A DNA stretch of 27,701 bases from CAYPQL01 sp964412905 (GTDB lineage Bacteria > Patescibacteriota > Minisyncoccia > JAHIHE01 > JAGLIN01): assembly GCA_964412905.1 (NCBI GenBank), contig CAYPQL010000013.1, forward strand, positions 1 through 27,701. The letters are read 5' to 3'. Numbering within the stretch: the first letter of the stretch is position 1; every line of letters starts with the position of its first letter. Positions 13,514 through 22,015 of the stretch are shown here, one piece after another. Below the pieces are notes generated by a model. That model did not search any database. It saw only the letters and a program-made list of their open reading frames with translations, and was not told the DNA's origin. The position numbers and the translations under genes are program-made.

Positions 13514-13548
13514 ATTTTCAATTTACAATTCTCAATTTTCAATAAATG
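13514..13548. repeat. Degenerate heptad repeat upstream of the multidrug-export gene
   Basis: Consecutive 7-base units (ATTTTCA, ATTTACA, ATTCTCA, ATTTTCA, ATAAATG) occupy the first part of the 318-bp gap 13500-13817. A related array (ATTGAAA, ATTGATC, ATTGAAA; 13791-13811) closes the same gap. Confidence 0.6.
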
Positions 13549-13574
13549 ATCAATTTAAAAATTTTCGTATTCTG

Positions 13575-13737
13575 TGTCATTGCGAGGAGCATCAGCGACG
13601 AAGTCATGCCCTAGGCAGATCCGCCTAGGGCGGACAATCTCACATTCCCATTCCGGCGATAAAATGTAAAAATAACTATTGATCTGTTTTTATAACTCTG
13701 AGATTGCTTCCCCGCCTGCTGGCGGGTCGCAATGACA
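13575..13737. repeat. 163-bp composite palindromic element (TGTCATTGCGA family)
   Basis: The outer ends TGTCATTGCGA and TCGCAATGACA are inverted repeats, and CAATCTCA pairs with TGAGATTG further in. Two closed hairpins are nested inside: GCCCTAGGC/GCCTAGGGC near 13608-13631 and CCCGCC/GGCGGG at 13711-13726. It fills most of the gap 13500-13817, where no gene is evident. Its sequence is clearly different from the TGTCATTTCGAGC family. Confidence 0.8.
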
Positions 13738-13817
13738 GCTTTTTAGGATAAATGTTTTTAGGGCAGCTGAGCAGTTATAAATTTTTAAACATTGAAAATT
13801 GATCATTGAAAATTTTG

Positions 13818-14834
13818 TCACTCCCTCAGCATTTCCACCGCTCTTTCGGGGAGAATTGAGCAGACTTCTATTCCAGTGCTAAGTTCAAGCCCCGCCCATG
13901 TGTTTGTTTTGGGAAATATCTCAAAGTGCCAATGATAATGATCGTAAGTTCTGCCGTCGCAAGGAGATGTGTGAAGAAACATATTATACGGGGAATTGTT
14001 CAGATTTTTCTTTAATTTGGACAGGCAATATTTCATAGCTTCCGCCAGTTTCAATTTCTGCTCGTCCGTAATTCTTTCAAAATATGACAAGTGCTTTTTG
14101 GGATAAATTCTGGTCTCAAACGAAACTCTGGAAACAAATGGGCACAGAGCGATAAAGTCTTCATTTTCAAACAGAATTCTTTTGCCGCTTTCTTTTTCCC
14201 ACCCGATCATCACGCAATGCACGCATTCTCTGTGAGAATTGAAATAATTTTCACTGCCATTTATGCTCCTGAAAACATCCGGATCGATAATCGGCATAGC
14301 GACTATCTGGCCGTGAGGATGCCGGATTGAAGCCCCGGCATTATGCCCGTAATTTTTGAATATGGAAATATATTTTATGTGTTTTTTATTCATCAAAGAA
14401 ATATATCTTTCTTGATAAGCGTCCAGAATTTCCGCGACTTGAATAACTTCCAGATTGGCTATGTCTTTCTCGTGATCTTCGGTCACCAGAACTTCGTGAT
14501 ACCCCACTCCGTCAATCACTTCAAACGGACCGTGCTCTCTTTTGTTTATATCTTCATATTCGGACGAAAGAGCCGGAAATTTATTGGGAAAAACCTTCAA
14601 GCTCCAATCGCCATTTTTTTTCATATATACCAGCGAGTCTTCCTCTTGCCCCGTTATGTTTTTTTTGCAAAACGGGCAATTTTCTTTTTCTTTTTTAGTT
14701 TCTTTTTTCACATCTCCTTCTCCCGAAAAGTCGGGACGCTGGCCTCTTTTGGTTGAAAACAAAACCCATGTCCCGCTCACAAGATCTTTTCTTAATTGAG
14801 AAAATATATTTTCTCTCTTGTTTTTAGTTGTCAT
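13818..14834 (-). CDS. galT: Galactose-1-phosphate uridylyltransferase-like protein
   Basis: This 338-residue protein of the GalT branch of the HIT superfamily transfers a nucleotidyl group between UDP-glucose and galactose 1-phosphate, or acts on a related sugar phosphate. Two zinc-type Cys pairs (CPFCKKN near residue 54 and ECVHC near residue 204) and the active-site motif SIRHPHGQIVAMP (near residues 167-179) are seen. A second His cluster HYHWHFEIFPK lies near residue 303. The length agrees with bacterial GalT. The related ADP-glucose:phosphate adenylyltransferase cannot be excluded. Its start overlaps the end of the glycosyltransferase gene by 11 bp, which ties it to a glycan-assembly operon (YfhO-like, GT2, GalT). 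Confidence 0.88.
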   Translation of the reverse strand: MTTKNKRENIFSQLRKDLVSGTWVLFSTKRGQRPDFSGEGDVKKETKKEKENCPFCKKNITGQEEDSLVYMKKNGDWSLKVFPNKFPALSSEYEDINKREHGPFEVIDGVGYHEVLVTEDHEKDIANLEVIQVAEILDAYQERYISLMNKKHIKYISIFKNYGHNAGASIRHPHGQIVAMPIIDPDVFRSINGSENYFNSHRECVHCVMIGWEKESGKRILFENEDFIALCPFVSRVSFETRIYPKKHLSYFERITDEQKLKLAEAMKYCLSKLKKNLNNSPYNMFLHTSPCDGRTYDHYHWHFEIFPKTNTWAGLELSTGIEVCSILPERAVEMLRE

Positions 14835-15561
14835 ATTTTTTTCTTATTAAATTTATTTTTATTTTTAAAAGTTCTTTGAATGTAAAAAGATAATCCCGCG
14901 CTCGCACTTTCGTTTCTTCCCTGTTTTTCCAAATTACGGGAACAGATTTTATTTTATAGCCCAGTTTATTCGCGACGGCCAAGGCTTCAATATCAAAACC
15001 CCAGCGATCAATCGTTAACTTTGAAAAAACATCTCCGGCGGATTTTTCCGAAAAGATTTTGAATCCGCACTGTGTGTCATTTATTTCCGGGACGGTTAAA
15101 ATTTTGACAAAAATATTTCCTATATTTCCGAGTATTTGCTTATATTTTGTTTGATTGGCTAAAATCACGCTTTTCCCCAAGCTTCTATCGCCAATCGCGA
15201 TATCATATCCATTTTCCAGATACGGCATAAAGTTTGAAATTTGATCTATTGTCGTTGAATTGTCGGCATCCATAAATAATCTAAATTTTCCTTTTGCGGC
15301 CAGCATTCCTTTTCTGACGGAATATCCTTTCCCGCGATTTTTATCGTTCTTCAAAATAGACAAATTTCTTATAATTGATCGCAAATTACTCAATATATTA
15401 AAAGTCCCGTCTTTTGAACCGTCATCAATAACAATTATCTCATAATTATAGCCTTGCCTTGATAAAAAATCATCCGCCTCAACAAGCGTACTTTTTATCA
15501 GCTTTTCCTCATTAAAAGCCGGCATAATTACTGATAAATATATTTCTCTTGTATTTTCCAT
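14824..15561 (-). CDS. Family 2 glycosyltransferase, dolichyl-phosphate glucosyltransferase-like
   Basis: This 245-residue GT-A glycosyltransferase probably moves a sugar from a nucleotide donor to a polyprenyl phosphate. The N-terminal LSVIMPAFNEEKLI, the EIIVIDDGSKDGT nucleotide-binding strand, the KNDKNRGKGYSVRKGMLAAKG segment, and the metal-binding LFMDADNSTTIDQI are typical of the DPG/DPM synthase type. So are DTQCGFKIF and RWGFDIEALAVA. There is no C-terminal membrane anchor. It lies between a YfhO-like gene upstream and galT, with an 11-bp overlap to the latter, so the three are likely one transcript. The sugar and acceptor cannot be told from sequence. Confidence 0.92.
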   Translation of the reverse strand: MENTREIYLSVIMPAFNEEKLIKSTLVEADDFLSRQGYNYEIIVIDDGSKDGTFNILSNLRSIIRNLSILKNDKNRGKGYSVRKGMLAAKGKFRLFMDADNSTTIDQISNFMPYLENGYDIAIGDRSLGKSVILANQTKYKQILGNIGNIFVKILTVPEINDTQCGFKIFSEKSAGDVFSKLTIDRWGFDIEALAVANKLGYKIKSVPVIWKNREETKVRARDYLFTFKELLKIKINLIRKKYDN

Positions 15562-15593
15562 TTATGTTTATAATGCTACTTATAAGATATTAT

Positions 15594-18098
15594 CTATTTT
15601 ACCACAAACGAGCTCTTTCGCCAATTTAAAAATTCATTTTTTATATTCAAAATAATTATAATGAAACAAATCAATAAAGCGCTTAAACTGACATAAATAG
15701 AATATAAGAATGACTTAGGCTCATATTTAAAAATTATTGTATGCTCACCTCTTGGCAAGAATATGCCTCTGAAAGCGATATCAGATGGATAAATATCTAC
15801 CTTCTTGGCGTCTAAATATGCATTCCATCCTTTGAAATAAGAGTCTGTTAAAACCAAATACCCATTTTCTTCATTATTAGTAAAAATTTCTATTTTGGTA
15901 TTTTCATAAGTTATAACTTCAGCGGGAATATAATCAGTTTCATTTTTTAAATCTAAAATATTTTTATTATCTGTTTCGACAATAGCAGTTTTTTTAGGAT
16001 CAAATGATTCGCCTAAAAATATTTCAATTGCTTCTTGATATTTATCAGCTTTTATAACATTAAAAACAACAAAAGCTCTCGGCATAACTTTTTCATTTTC
16101 ATATATATTTATATTGCTATCGCTATAAGCTAAACTAATATTTTCTGTGTCTTCTAGCTCTTTATTTTCGAAATCGCTTTTACTTTGCACAAAATATTTT
16201 ACCCCCAAGAGGTCAAAAATTTTGTGAGAGAAAAAATTATAAGTATATGCCCCAAAATGTTTTTCAAATGCCTCATATCTTTTGGGTTTAATAATCTCAT
16301 ACCCCCTAATGTCCTGCAAATTCCAGATAATATTTGAATTTGGCACAATTGAAGTTTTAAAATTATCCACACTTATTTTATAGCTTGTCAGTCTATAATT
16401 ATTAATGTTATTTTGTAAAAAGCTTATTGCGGAAGTTTTTGGATAAATAAATTTTTTATCAATCGCTGGGTGATAATTTTGCGTAAAAAAGAATAACTCT
16501 GCTACGATCAGAACTATAAACAGTCCTTGAAAAATTTTATGCTTGAAAGAATTTATTCTGTAATACAGCAAAAAAGATATTATTAGGCTTGAGGCAATAG
16601 AAACTACAAGTAAAAAAATAATTTCTCTATTCCACATTTCTGAAGCAACACTGTTAAGAGCAAATTTTTTCCACAGGAATATCATTGATATTACAAATAT
16701 CATTATGGAAAAATAGAAATAGTTGAACAGTTTTATTTTTTTGTCAAAATCCCATTTTTTACTAAAAAAATAATTAACACCGTATCCAGCTAAAATAGAC
16801 AAGGCAAAGACAAAAATAAATCTTAAGCGACCAATAAACATAGTGTTAAATACTGGTAAATATGCGACTAGTCTAGCAATTGGAAAAGAAGCAAAAACAG
16901 TAAAACAGCCAAATCCTATCCAAAACCAAAAAGAAATATTTTGTTTATTTTTATATTTTTGATTTTTTTTAAACAAACTAAACAACGCCATTAAAACAAA
17001 AACGAGAGGAATAATTCCGATATAAATTGCAGCTTCATTATAATTATTTAATCCCCAATATTTTTGCGAGACAGGATTACCGAAAAAATCAGGGTATGCT
17101 AGTGGTATAACAGTTTCCAGGGATTGTTTTATATCTGTAATGTTATGCCATCCATTCCATTCAAAACCAACTATCTCCAAAATATTACTGTCAGCCAACC
17201 CGCTTCTGCCTACAGACAACGCTTCGCTTTGTAACAAAAATTCTAATGTTGGCAGCAATTGTATTGTTGCTATAGCTAAGCCTAAAAACAAAGATAAAAA
17301 CAATGAGCCAGATTTTTGTAAAATTATTTTTTTATTTTCAGAATAAGGCTTAAATCTTCTGATTTTATAAATCGAATAAATAAATGAGGTAAGCAATAGG
17401 AACCAAGAAATTTCAGGATTGCCTGCAAAAAATTGAAAAGCTATGGCGAGCGCAAAAATGCTAATCCAAAAAGTTTTAGATCCTTCAATAATCTTATCAA
17501 TGCATAAAAGTAAAAAAGGTAACCATATAGCTGTATTAGTCAGCGGATAACCCATCCAAGCAATTATTGGCCCTGAAAACATAAAAGAAAGACCGCTAGT
17601 CAAGCTTCCCATTTCTCCAACTTTTGAATTCTTAGCATATAAATAAGTAAAAATACCAGCCAAAAATAGTGTGATGTAATTTGAAAATAACATAAAACTT
17701 TGAGTTGAAATTTTCAAAATATACGAAAATATTTTTGTTATTTCAAAAATAGATGATTGGCTATTAGCTAAAAAGGGCAATCCGGTTAAATTATAGGGAT
17801 TCCACAAAAGCATAAAACTATTATCCAAGTTACTGTTCAAAAAATGTTGCCACGGATACATTTGAAAAATTATATCTGTTAGCAAATTATTTTGGGGTAA
17901 GTCCTTAATTTGAAAAAACAATTCTCTATATATATTATCCATATAATATATATTTATAGCAGGTAATATGCTTAAATTATAAAATATTGGCTTATAAAAA
18001 AAGACTGCTAGAACCAAACAAAAAAACAAAATGATTTTGAAATAATCACTCTTTATAATAAATTTGAATAATTTAGAGGAAATAGTTATTATATTCAT
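15594..18098 (-). CDS. YfhO-like large membrane protein, GT-C type
   Basis: This 834-residue polytopic protein resembles bacterial YfhO (PF09586), a GT-C-like group implicated in glycosylating lipoteichoic acid or other surface polymers with lipid-linked sugars. About a dozen membrane helices fill residues 15-550. A soluble extracytoplasmic part follows (about 555-800), with ENEKVMPRAFVVFNV and YLVLTDSYFKGWNAYLDAKKVDIYPSDIAFRGIFLPRGEHTIIFKYEP, the family's most recognisable region, before a final helix. The acidic residue expected in the first extracytoplasmic loop may be within NIYYMDNIYRELFF. It lies 32 bp upstream of the GT2 gene, which could charge its lipid-linked donor. The family call is good; the acceptor is unknown. 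Confidence 0.85.
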   Translation of the reverse strand: MNIITISSKLFKFIIKSDYFKIILFFCLVLAVFFYKPIFYNLSILPAINIYYMDNIYRELFFQIKDLPQNNLLTDIIFQMYPWQHFLNSNLDNSFMLLWNPYNLTGLPFLANSQSSIFEITKIFSYILKISTQSFMLFSNYITLFLAGIFTYLYAKNSKVGEMGSLTSGLSFMFSGPIIAWMGYPLTNTAIWLPFLLLCIDKIIEGSKTFWISIFALAIAFQFFAGNPEISWFLLLTSFIYSIYKIRRFKPYSENKKIILQKSGSLFLSLFLGLAIATIQLLPTLEFLLQSEALSVGRSGLADSNILEIVGFEWNGWHNITDIKQSLETVIPLAYPDFFGNPVSQKYWGLNNYNEAAIYIGIIPLVFVLMALFSLFKKNQKYKNKQNISFWFWIGFGCFTVFASFPIARLVAYLPVFNTMFIGRLRFIFVFALSILAGYGVNYFFSKKWDFDKKIKLFNYFYFSIMIFVISMIFLWKKFALNSVASEMWNREIIFLLVVSIASSLIISFLLYYRINSFKHKIFQGLFIVLIVAELFFFTQNYHPAIDKKFIYPKTSAISFLQNNINNYRLTSYKISVDNFKTSIVPNSNIIWNLQDIRGYEIIKPKRYEAFEKHFGAYTYNFFSHKIFDLLGVKYFVQSKSDFENKELEDTENISLAYSDSNINIYENEKVMPRAFVVFNVIKADKYQEAIEIFLGESFDPKKTAIVETDNKNILDLKNETDYIPAEVITYENTKIEIFTNNEENGYLVLTDSYFKGWNAYLDAKKVDIYPSDIAFRGIFLPRGEHTIIFKYEPKSFLYSIYVSLSALLICFIIIILNIKNEFLNWRKSSFVVK

Positions 18099-18128
18099 GC
18101 TTAAAATATATTTATTTAAATAAAAGAT

Positions 18129-18551
18129 TTATAGATTTTTCTTTGTCGCCTGTTCCTCTAAATAATCCTGCAAAATTATTCTTGCCGCTTCCTGGTCTAT
18201 AATGCTTTTTATTTTTTCTCTTTTAACACCCGCGCTTAATAAATTTTCCTCAGCCATTTTGGAAGTGAAAACCTCGTTCGCTTCTATAATCGGCAGATCC
18301 ATTCTTTGCTTTAACTCATCAATAAACAGCTTAGTTTTCCCCGTCTGCTCGCTTTCCATTTTCAGCCCCACGGGCAGTCCAATTATTATTTTTTCGATAT
18401 TTTCCTTCGCGATTATATTTCTTATTATTTCAATGGACTTTTCCAAAGTTCTGTTTTCAACCGTCAAAAAACGGCTTGCCAATTTTTCTTCCCTATCGGA
18501 AATTGCCAAGCCTATTCTCCTGTCCCCATAATCAACGCCCAATACGCGCAT
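18129..18551 (-). CDS. ruvX: YqgF/RuvX family RNase H-fold nuclease
   Basis: This 140-residue RNase H-fold protein of the RuvX/YqgF family is annotated as a putative Holliday junction resolvase and is involved in 16S pre-rRNA 5' processing in E. coli. The N-terminus MRVLGVDYGDRRIGLAISD contains the first catalytic Asp, IEKIIIGLPVGLKMESEQTGKT is the second conserved strand, and IDQEAARIILQDYL near the C-terminus holds the last acidic residue. The length is typical. It follows the nucleotide-metabolism genes on the same strand, with a dispersed repeat in the gap. Confidence 0.95.
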   Translation of the reverse strand: MRVLGVDYGDRRIGLAISDREEKLASRFLTVENRTLEKSIEIIRNIIAKENIEKIIIGLPVGLKMESEQTGKTKLFIDELKQRMDLPIIEANEVFTSKMAEENLLSAGVKREKIKSIIDQEAARIILQDYLEEQATKKNL

Positions 18552-18581
18552 AAAATTTTAGTTTTTGATTTAATAAAATTC

Positions 18582-18610
18582 TGTCATCCTGAATTTATTT
18601 CAGGATCTTT
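18582..18610. repeat. 29-bp dispersed repeat, TGTCATCCTGAA type, copy 1
   Basis: The sequence starting TGTCATCCTGAATTTATTTC, followed by AGGATCTTT, is identical to 27651-27679. It contains a CCTGAA/TTCAGG hairpin. It lies between the dUTPase gene and ruvX. Confidence 0.85.
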
Positions 18611-18655
18611 CTTGTTTATCGCTAAAATATAGACTCCTAAAACAGTCGGCAGATA

Positions 18656-19195
18656 TTAAACTTGCTTTTCCCTTTTCTCGGTGGTGACTCTTCCTCCTTG
18701 CCATTGCCCGCGATATAAATTTGTCTCTCCTTCAACTTGAAAAAACATTGCATGCACTACGCGCGCTCCCATTTCTATTTCAACTTCACATGGACCAAAA
18801 TTGGCAATAGCAAAAGTTAATTCCCCGCAATAGCCAGGCGAGCAGGTGGCGGTGAAGATCATCATGCCAGACCTGAAAATAGTAGTCCTAGGCGTAAAAA
18901 GCGCCAATATATTCTTGGGAGTATTCACGCTTTCAATGGTTTTTATTAAATAAAAACAGCCAGGCTTAAATATAAAACTTGATTTTTTTTCAGAATTATA
19001 TTTTTCCAATAATTCCACTTCTGGAGTTTTTCTATCCTCAACCCCGAGAAAACTATTTCCTTTTAATTCATAAATTTCTCCTAATCTTAAATCAAACCCC
19101 GCTCCTTCTGGATTAGTTAATTCTCTTTCTGATAAATTCTCCACCAATTTCTCCGTTTTTACTAATTCTAATAATCGATCAACTCCTAAAATCAT
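18656..19195 (-). CDS. dut: DCD-fold dUTP diphosphatase (archaeal-type Dut)
   Basis: This 179-residue protein has the dCTP deaminase/dUTPase fold: GAGFDLRLGEIYEL (residues about 31-44), LFTPRTTIFRSGM (the PRSS.xR motif), SPGYCGELTFAIANFG, and the ending NLYRGQWQGGRVT. The deaminase catalytic Glu, found in a (T/V)LE motif, is replaced: the aligned position reads TFAIAN. The overall layout and the YRGxxQG tail match the archaeal-type dUTPase group as I remember it, so dUTP hydrolysis to dUMP is the better call than dCTP deamination. The two-domain Dcd at 22016 keeps the Glu and would supply dUTP. It lies 68 bp downstream of thymidylate kinase. A general dcd annotation would be the alternative. 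Confidence 0.8.
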   Translation of the reverse strand: MILGVDRLLELVKTEKLVENLSERELTNPEGAGFDLRLGEIYELKGNSFLGVEDRKTPEVELLEKYNSEKKSSFIFKPGCFYLIKTIESVNTPKNILALFTPRTTIFRSGMMIFTATCSPGYCGELTFAIANFGPCEVEIEMGARVVHAMFFQVEGETNLYRGQWQGGRVTTEKREKQV

Positions 19196-19263
19196 AAATT
19201 TAATTTAATAATTAAAATGTTTTCTGAAATTTAATTTTTATCATAAGCGCAATAATTATAAAA

Positions 19264-19965
19264 CTATTTTTTATCTAAAAATATTTTAATCTTCTCCCAA
19301 ACCAAGCCTCCTATGTCCTCCACACTCATCATCTCTCTATTTTTCATACAGTTGATTTTTATCCAGTTTTTATTTTCTTTGGCAAGCTCAAGAGCCTGCC
19401 TGCGAGCGCTTATCAGATGATTTTTATCTTTTTCATGAATGTCTTTTTTCTTTCCTTTTATATACGCCCGCTTGTCCTTTTTTCCGACCATTTTCTGGCC
19501 TATGTTATACGGGACATCAAGAAAAATAATTAGGTCTGGTTTGGGAATTTTTAAAACACCAAATTCCATTTCGTCCAGCCACTTCAAAAGCTCTTCTCTT
19601 TTTTTCTTATTTTTTATCTTCCCTCCCTGATGAATCATGTTTGCTGAAGTATATCTATCGCAAACTACGACTCTGCCTTCATTTATTTTTTTCAAAATAT
19701 AATCTTTTGATTCCCATCTGTCCAGCGCGTATAGAACGGAAGCAAGATACGGGCTCACCTCATCGGCTCTCCCAAATTCTCCTGACAAATATCTTCCTGT
19801 CATTTTCCCAAAAAAATTTTTATAATACTGCGGAAAATCAATCGTCGCGGTTTTATATCCTTCTTTCTTAAATCTATCCAAAAGTAGCTTAGTCTGCGTC
19901 GCCTTCCCGCTCCCGTCAATTCCGTCTATCACAATAAATTTTCCTTTTTTATTTTTATTTGACAT
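19264..19965 (-). CDS. tmk: Thymidylate kinase
   Basis: This 233-residue P-loop kinase phosphorylates dTMP to dTDP. The P-loop is VIDGIDGSGKATQ (residues about 12-24), with Ala where Ser or Thr is usual. The DRY motif is VVCDRYTSANMIHQGG, and FLDVPYNIGQKMVGKKDKRAYIKGKKKD is the lid region with several Arg/Lys residues. It is slightly longer than E. coli Tmk. It lies between the thymidylate-synthase-like gene and the dUTPase gene, which supports the substrate assignment. Its start codon lies inside the TTGACA of a divergent plus-strand promoter. Confidence 0.94.
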   Translation of the reverse strand: MSNKNKKGKFIVIDGIDGSGKATQTKLLLDRFKKEGYKTATIDFPQYYKNFFGKMTGRYLSGEFGRADEVSPYLASVLYALDRWESKDYILKKINEGRVVVCDRYTSANMIHQGGKIKNKKKREELLKWLDEMEFGVLKIPKPDLIIFLDVPYNIGQKMVGKKDKRAYIKGKKKDIHEKDKNHLISARRQALELAKENKNWIKINCMKNREMMSVEDIGGLVWEKIKIFLDKK

Positions 19966-19999
19966 TTTTATAAATTAGGTTAAAGTAGTTTTAAGGAGG
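19959..19999 (+). promoter_or_regulatory. Promoter and strong ribosome-binding site of a small plus-strand unit
   Basis: A perfect TTGACA (19959-19964), 16-bp spacer and TAAAGT (19981-19986) are followed by AAGGAGG (19993-19999). The ATG at 20011 lies 11 bp after the Shine-Dalgarno motif, slightly far. Together with the terminator at 20246-20273 this defines a short transcription unit. Confidence 0.5.
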
Positions 20000-20010
20000 T
20001 TGCCATAAAC

Positions 20011-20241
20011 ATGCTTAAGGAAAAATTTTTTATGCTTTTTATTATAACATTTATAATAAAAAAGGTTTACTTTCCTTTTTGCGAAGTAATCAGTGTAATA
20101 TTAAAAAAAATTTATACTCTTTACTGTTGTGTATTAGCCATAGAACATTACACTATAGTTAACACAAAAATTTGCATATCAGATATAATAAATTTTATAG
20201 CTGATACAAGAAAAGGAAATCTTAAGCTTAAGAAAATATAA
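20011..20241 (+). CDS. Hypothetical 76-residue protein in its own transcription unit
   Basis: I do not recognise this protein. It is rich in Ile, Lys, Phe and Cys, with a hydrophobic N-terminal half (MLFIITFIIKKVYFPFCEVISVIL) that could be one membrane helix, a CC pair, and a basic tail (TRKGNLKLKKI). What supports it is context: a TTGACA promoter, a strong AAGGAGG site, and an intrinsic terminator starting five bases after the stop. The unit points away from tmk and converges on the thymidylate-synthase-like gene. It could alternatively be a small RNA, the ORF being accidental in AT-rich DNA. The codons are very AT-rich compared with the neighbours. The rest of the gap 19966-20348 holds only the promoter and terminator. 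Confidence 0.4.
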   Translation: MLKEKFFMLFIITFIIKKVYFPFCEVISVILKKIYTLYCCVLAIEHYTIVNTKICISDIINFIADTRKGNLKLKKI

Positions 20242-20245
20242 TAGC

Positions 20246-20273
20246 AATGAGGTCAAACTGGCCTTATTTTTTT
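20246..20273 (+). terminator. Intrinsic terminator of the small plus-strand unit
   Basis: A 9-bp stem AATGAGGTC/GGCCTTATT (with G-U pairs) and loop AAACT is followed by a T run to 20273. It begins just after the 76-residue ORF. Confidence 0.7.
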
Positions 20274-20348
20274 ATCTAGACATAATTCCTTATCCTGCTC
20301 GTAATTCAAATTAAGCTTTATCGCCATCTCCGCTTTTTGGGAATTTTT

Positions 20349-22010
20349 TCAATTCTGCCGTTTTTGGAATTTTTCCAAAATATCTTTTGGCAATAAATAA
20401 TCACATACTTCCAAACTTCCAGCATGATGGACATATAGTCCGGGCTTCACCCCGCAATACCAAGAAATAAAATTTTGTATTGAGATGCCACCATTTGTAT
20501 TGGCTGGAAAAGCCAGAATATCATGAGCTCTCAAAAAGAAACAGCAATCTATTTGCCATCCCGCATTTATTATCAAGCGCGGATAAATTTCATAAAGACA
20601 AAAACAAGGATTATGTGCTTTTCTGGGATCATCTTTTATATCAAGCGGAGGAGTTTGAAGCGACATATAAAGGCGGTAAGAATTTCCAATATTATTTTCT
20701 ACACAAACTTTTGCCGCTTTTGCATTGGCATAAAGCTGATTAAAACTCTTTTTTTGGACTTTTGCCAATCGCTCATAGAAATCAACTATATCAGAATAAG
20801 ACGGTATTTTTTCATAGAATTTTTGATGCATATCCACGACTAAATCTTTAATATCTTTCTTTTCACTTTCATCTGCAATTTCATACCAATAAGCAGTCAA
20901 TCGCCCGCCATAGACATAATCCATATTATCGGGAAAATAAGGAACCCATTTTCTGATTTTTTCATCAAACTTTACATCGCTTAAGGGAAAAAGATAAACC
21001 CAGGTGCGATATTTTTCCAGATAGTCCCAAGCTTCCTCATCGTTTTTTATCACATTAAACGGCCGCCAGCCTGCAGGAAACAAATCTTTTTTAGTATTAT
21101 AAATTACAGTCTGCAAGGCGGTAGCGCTTAAAACCATTCGGGTTGATTCTTGCATTCCCCAATTGCCTTTATGCAAAATATGAGATTTAATCATTGGTTC
21201 CGCTTCCGCTATTGTCATTGCGTGAATCGTAGAACCGACTCTTGAATATCCTTCGTAATATCCACCAATTTTTTCTACTTCCAAACTAACAACCAGTGGT
21301 TCAAAATCTTCAATACCCTTGTCGCAAAGTTGATAAACATCGCCAGTATTTTTATTAGTTAGCTTAATCGCGTTTTCTGGCTCTTGAATACACAAGCGAA
21401 TTATCAAGCCCAGCTCTTCTTTAATCCGTTCTATTTCTTGCGGGTTTTTATCGTCATAATTTTGCAAAAGATTTATAACCGTTATTTGGTTTTGAAATCG
21501 CTTAATCACTTCTTCCGGCAAATTCGGCAAAAATGGATTAGTTGGACATTTCGTTTCTTTTACTCGTTTACTTTCTTGGTTTACTCCATATTTTGAAACA
21601 CAATATATTACATCACCTGAAAGGTGCCCAGAATCTTTTCCAGCCAAAATAAGCCAGCGAAGATTTGGGTTGGATATAGTGTTTGTAATTACAAGCTCAA
21701 CGCCCCTGCCTGGAGTAATACACGGACCGGAAATTGCCGCACCATAAGTTAAGGCCGCAGATTGTAATACACCATCTTGGCGCGGACAAACCACCGCCAC
21801 CGCTCCTTGCGGATCTGTAATATTATATGTTCCGGAATTTGGCGGCCAATTAATTTTTCTTAAATCTTCACGGCTGAATTTTTTGTATTGATTATTTGTT
21901 TTAATCGGCGATTTTTCCAAAACAATTTTTCCATTAGCAATTTCAAGCCTTTCTGGAAAAACTTTTGCCAGATCAACTCCTGGCGCTAAAAGTGATTTTA
22001 AGTAAATCAT
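20349..22010 (-). CDS. Thymidylate synthase-like protein with MtrA-like N-terminal domain
   Basis: This is a 553-residue two-part protein. Residues about 65-145 resemble MtrA, subunit A of tetrahydromethanopterin S-methyltransferase: GAVAVVCP...AAISGPCITPGRGVELVITNTISNPNLRWLILAGKDSGHLSGD. Residues about 250-540 look like the thymidylate synthase/dCMP hydroxymethylase fold. HNPCFCLYEIYPRL holds the likely nucleophile Cys469 in a PC motif, RAHDILAFPANTNGG stands for the RSxD...N region, and LYVHHAGSLEVCDY for the HxY region. The usual His after the catalytic Cys is Phe. It lies 5 bp downstream of dCTP deaminase, with dUTPase and thymidylate kinase beyond, so dUMP methylation is the likely job. 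The one-carbon donor is uncertain. It is far longer than ThyA (about 264 residues). Confidence 0.75.
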   Translation of the reverse strand: MIYLKSLLAPGVDLAKVFPERLEIANGKIVLEKSPIKTNNQYKKFSREDLRKINWPPNSGTYNITDPQGAVAVVCPRQDGVLQSAALTYGAAISGPCITPGRGVELVITNTISNPNLRWLILAGKDSGHLSGDVIYCVSKYGVNQESKRVKETKCPTNPFLPNLPEEVIKRFQNQITVINLLQNYDDKNPQEIERIKEELGLIIRLCIQEPENAIKLTNKNTGDVYQLCDKGIEDFEPLVVSLEVEKIGGYYEGYSRVGSTIHAMTIAEAEPMIKSHILHKGNWGMQESTRMVLSATALQTVIYNTKKDLFPAGWRPFNVIKNDEEAWDYLEKYRTWVYLFPLSDVKFDEKIRKWVPYFPDNMDYVYGGRLTAYWYEIADESEKKDIKDLVVDMHQKFYEKIPSYSDIVDFYERLAKVQKKSFNQLYANAKAAKVCVENNIGNSYRLYMSLQTPPLDIKDDPRKAHNPCFCLYEIYPRLIINAGWQIDCCFFLRAHDILAFPANTNGGISIQNFISWYCGVKPGLYVHHAGSLEVCDYLLPKDILEKFQKRQN

Positions 22011-22015
22011 ATTTC

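Noticed and set aside
20480..20843. Two overlapping plus-strand ORFs opposite the thymidylate-synthase-like gene
   Set aside because: Both are shadows of a well-supported minus-strand coding frame and show no start signals.
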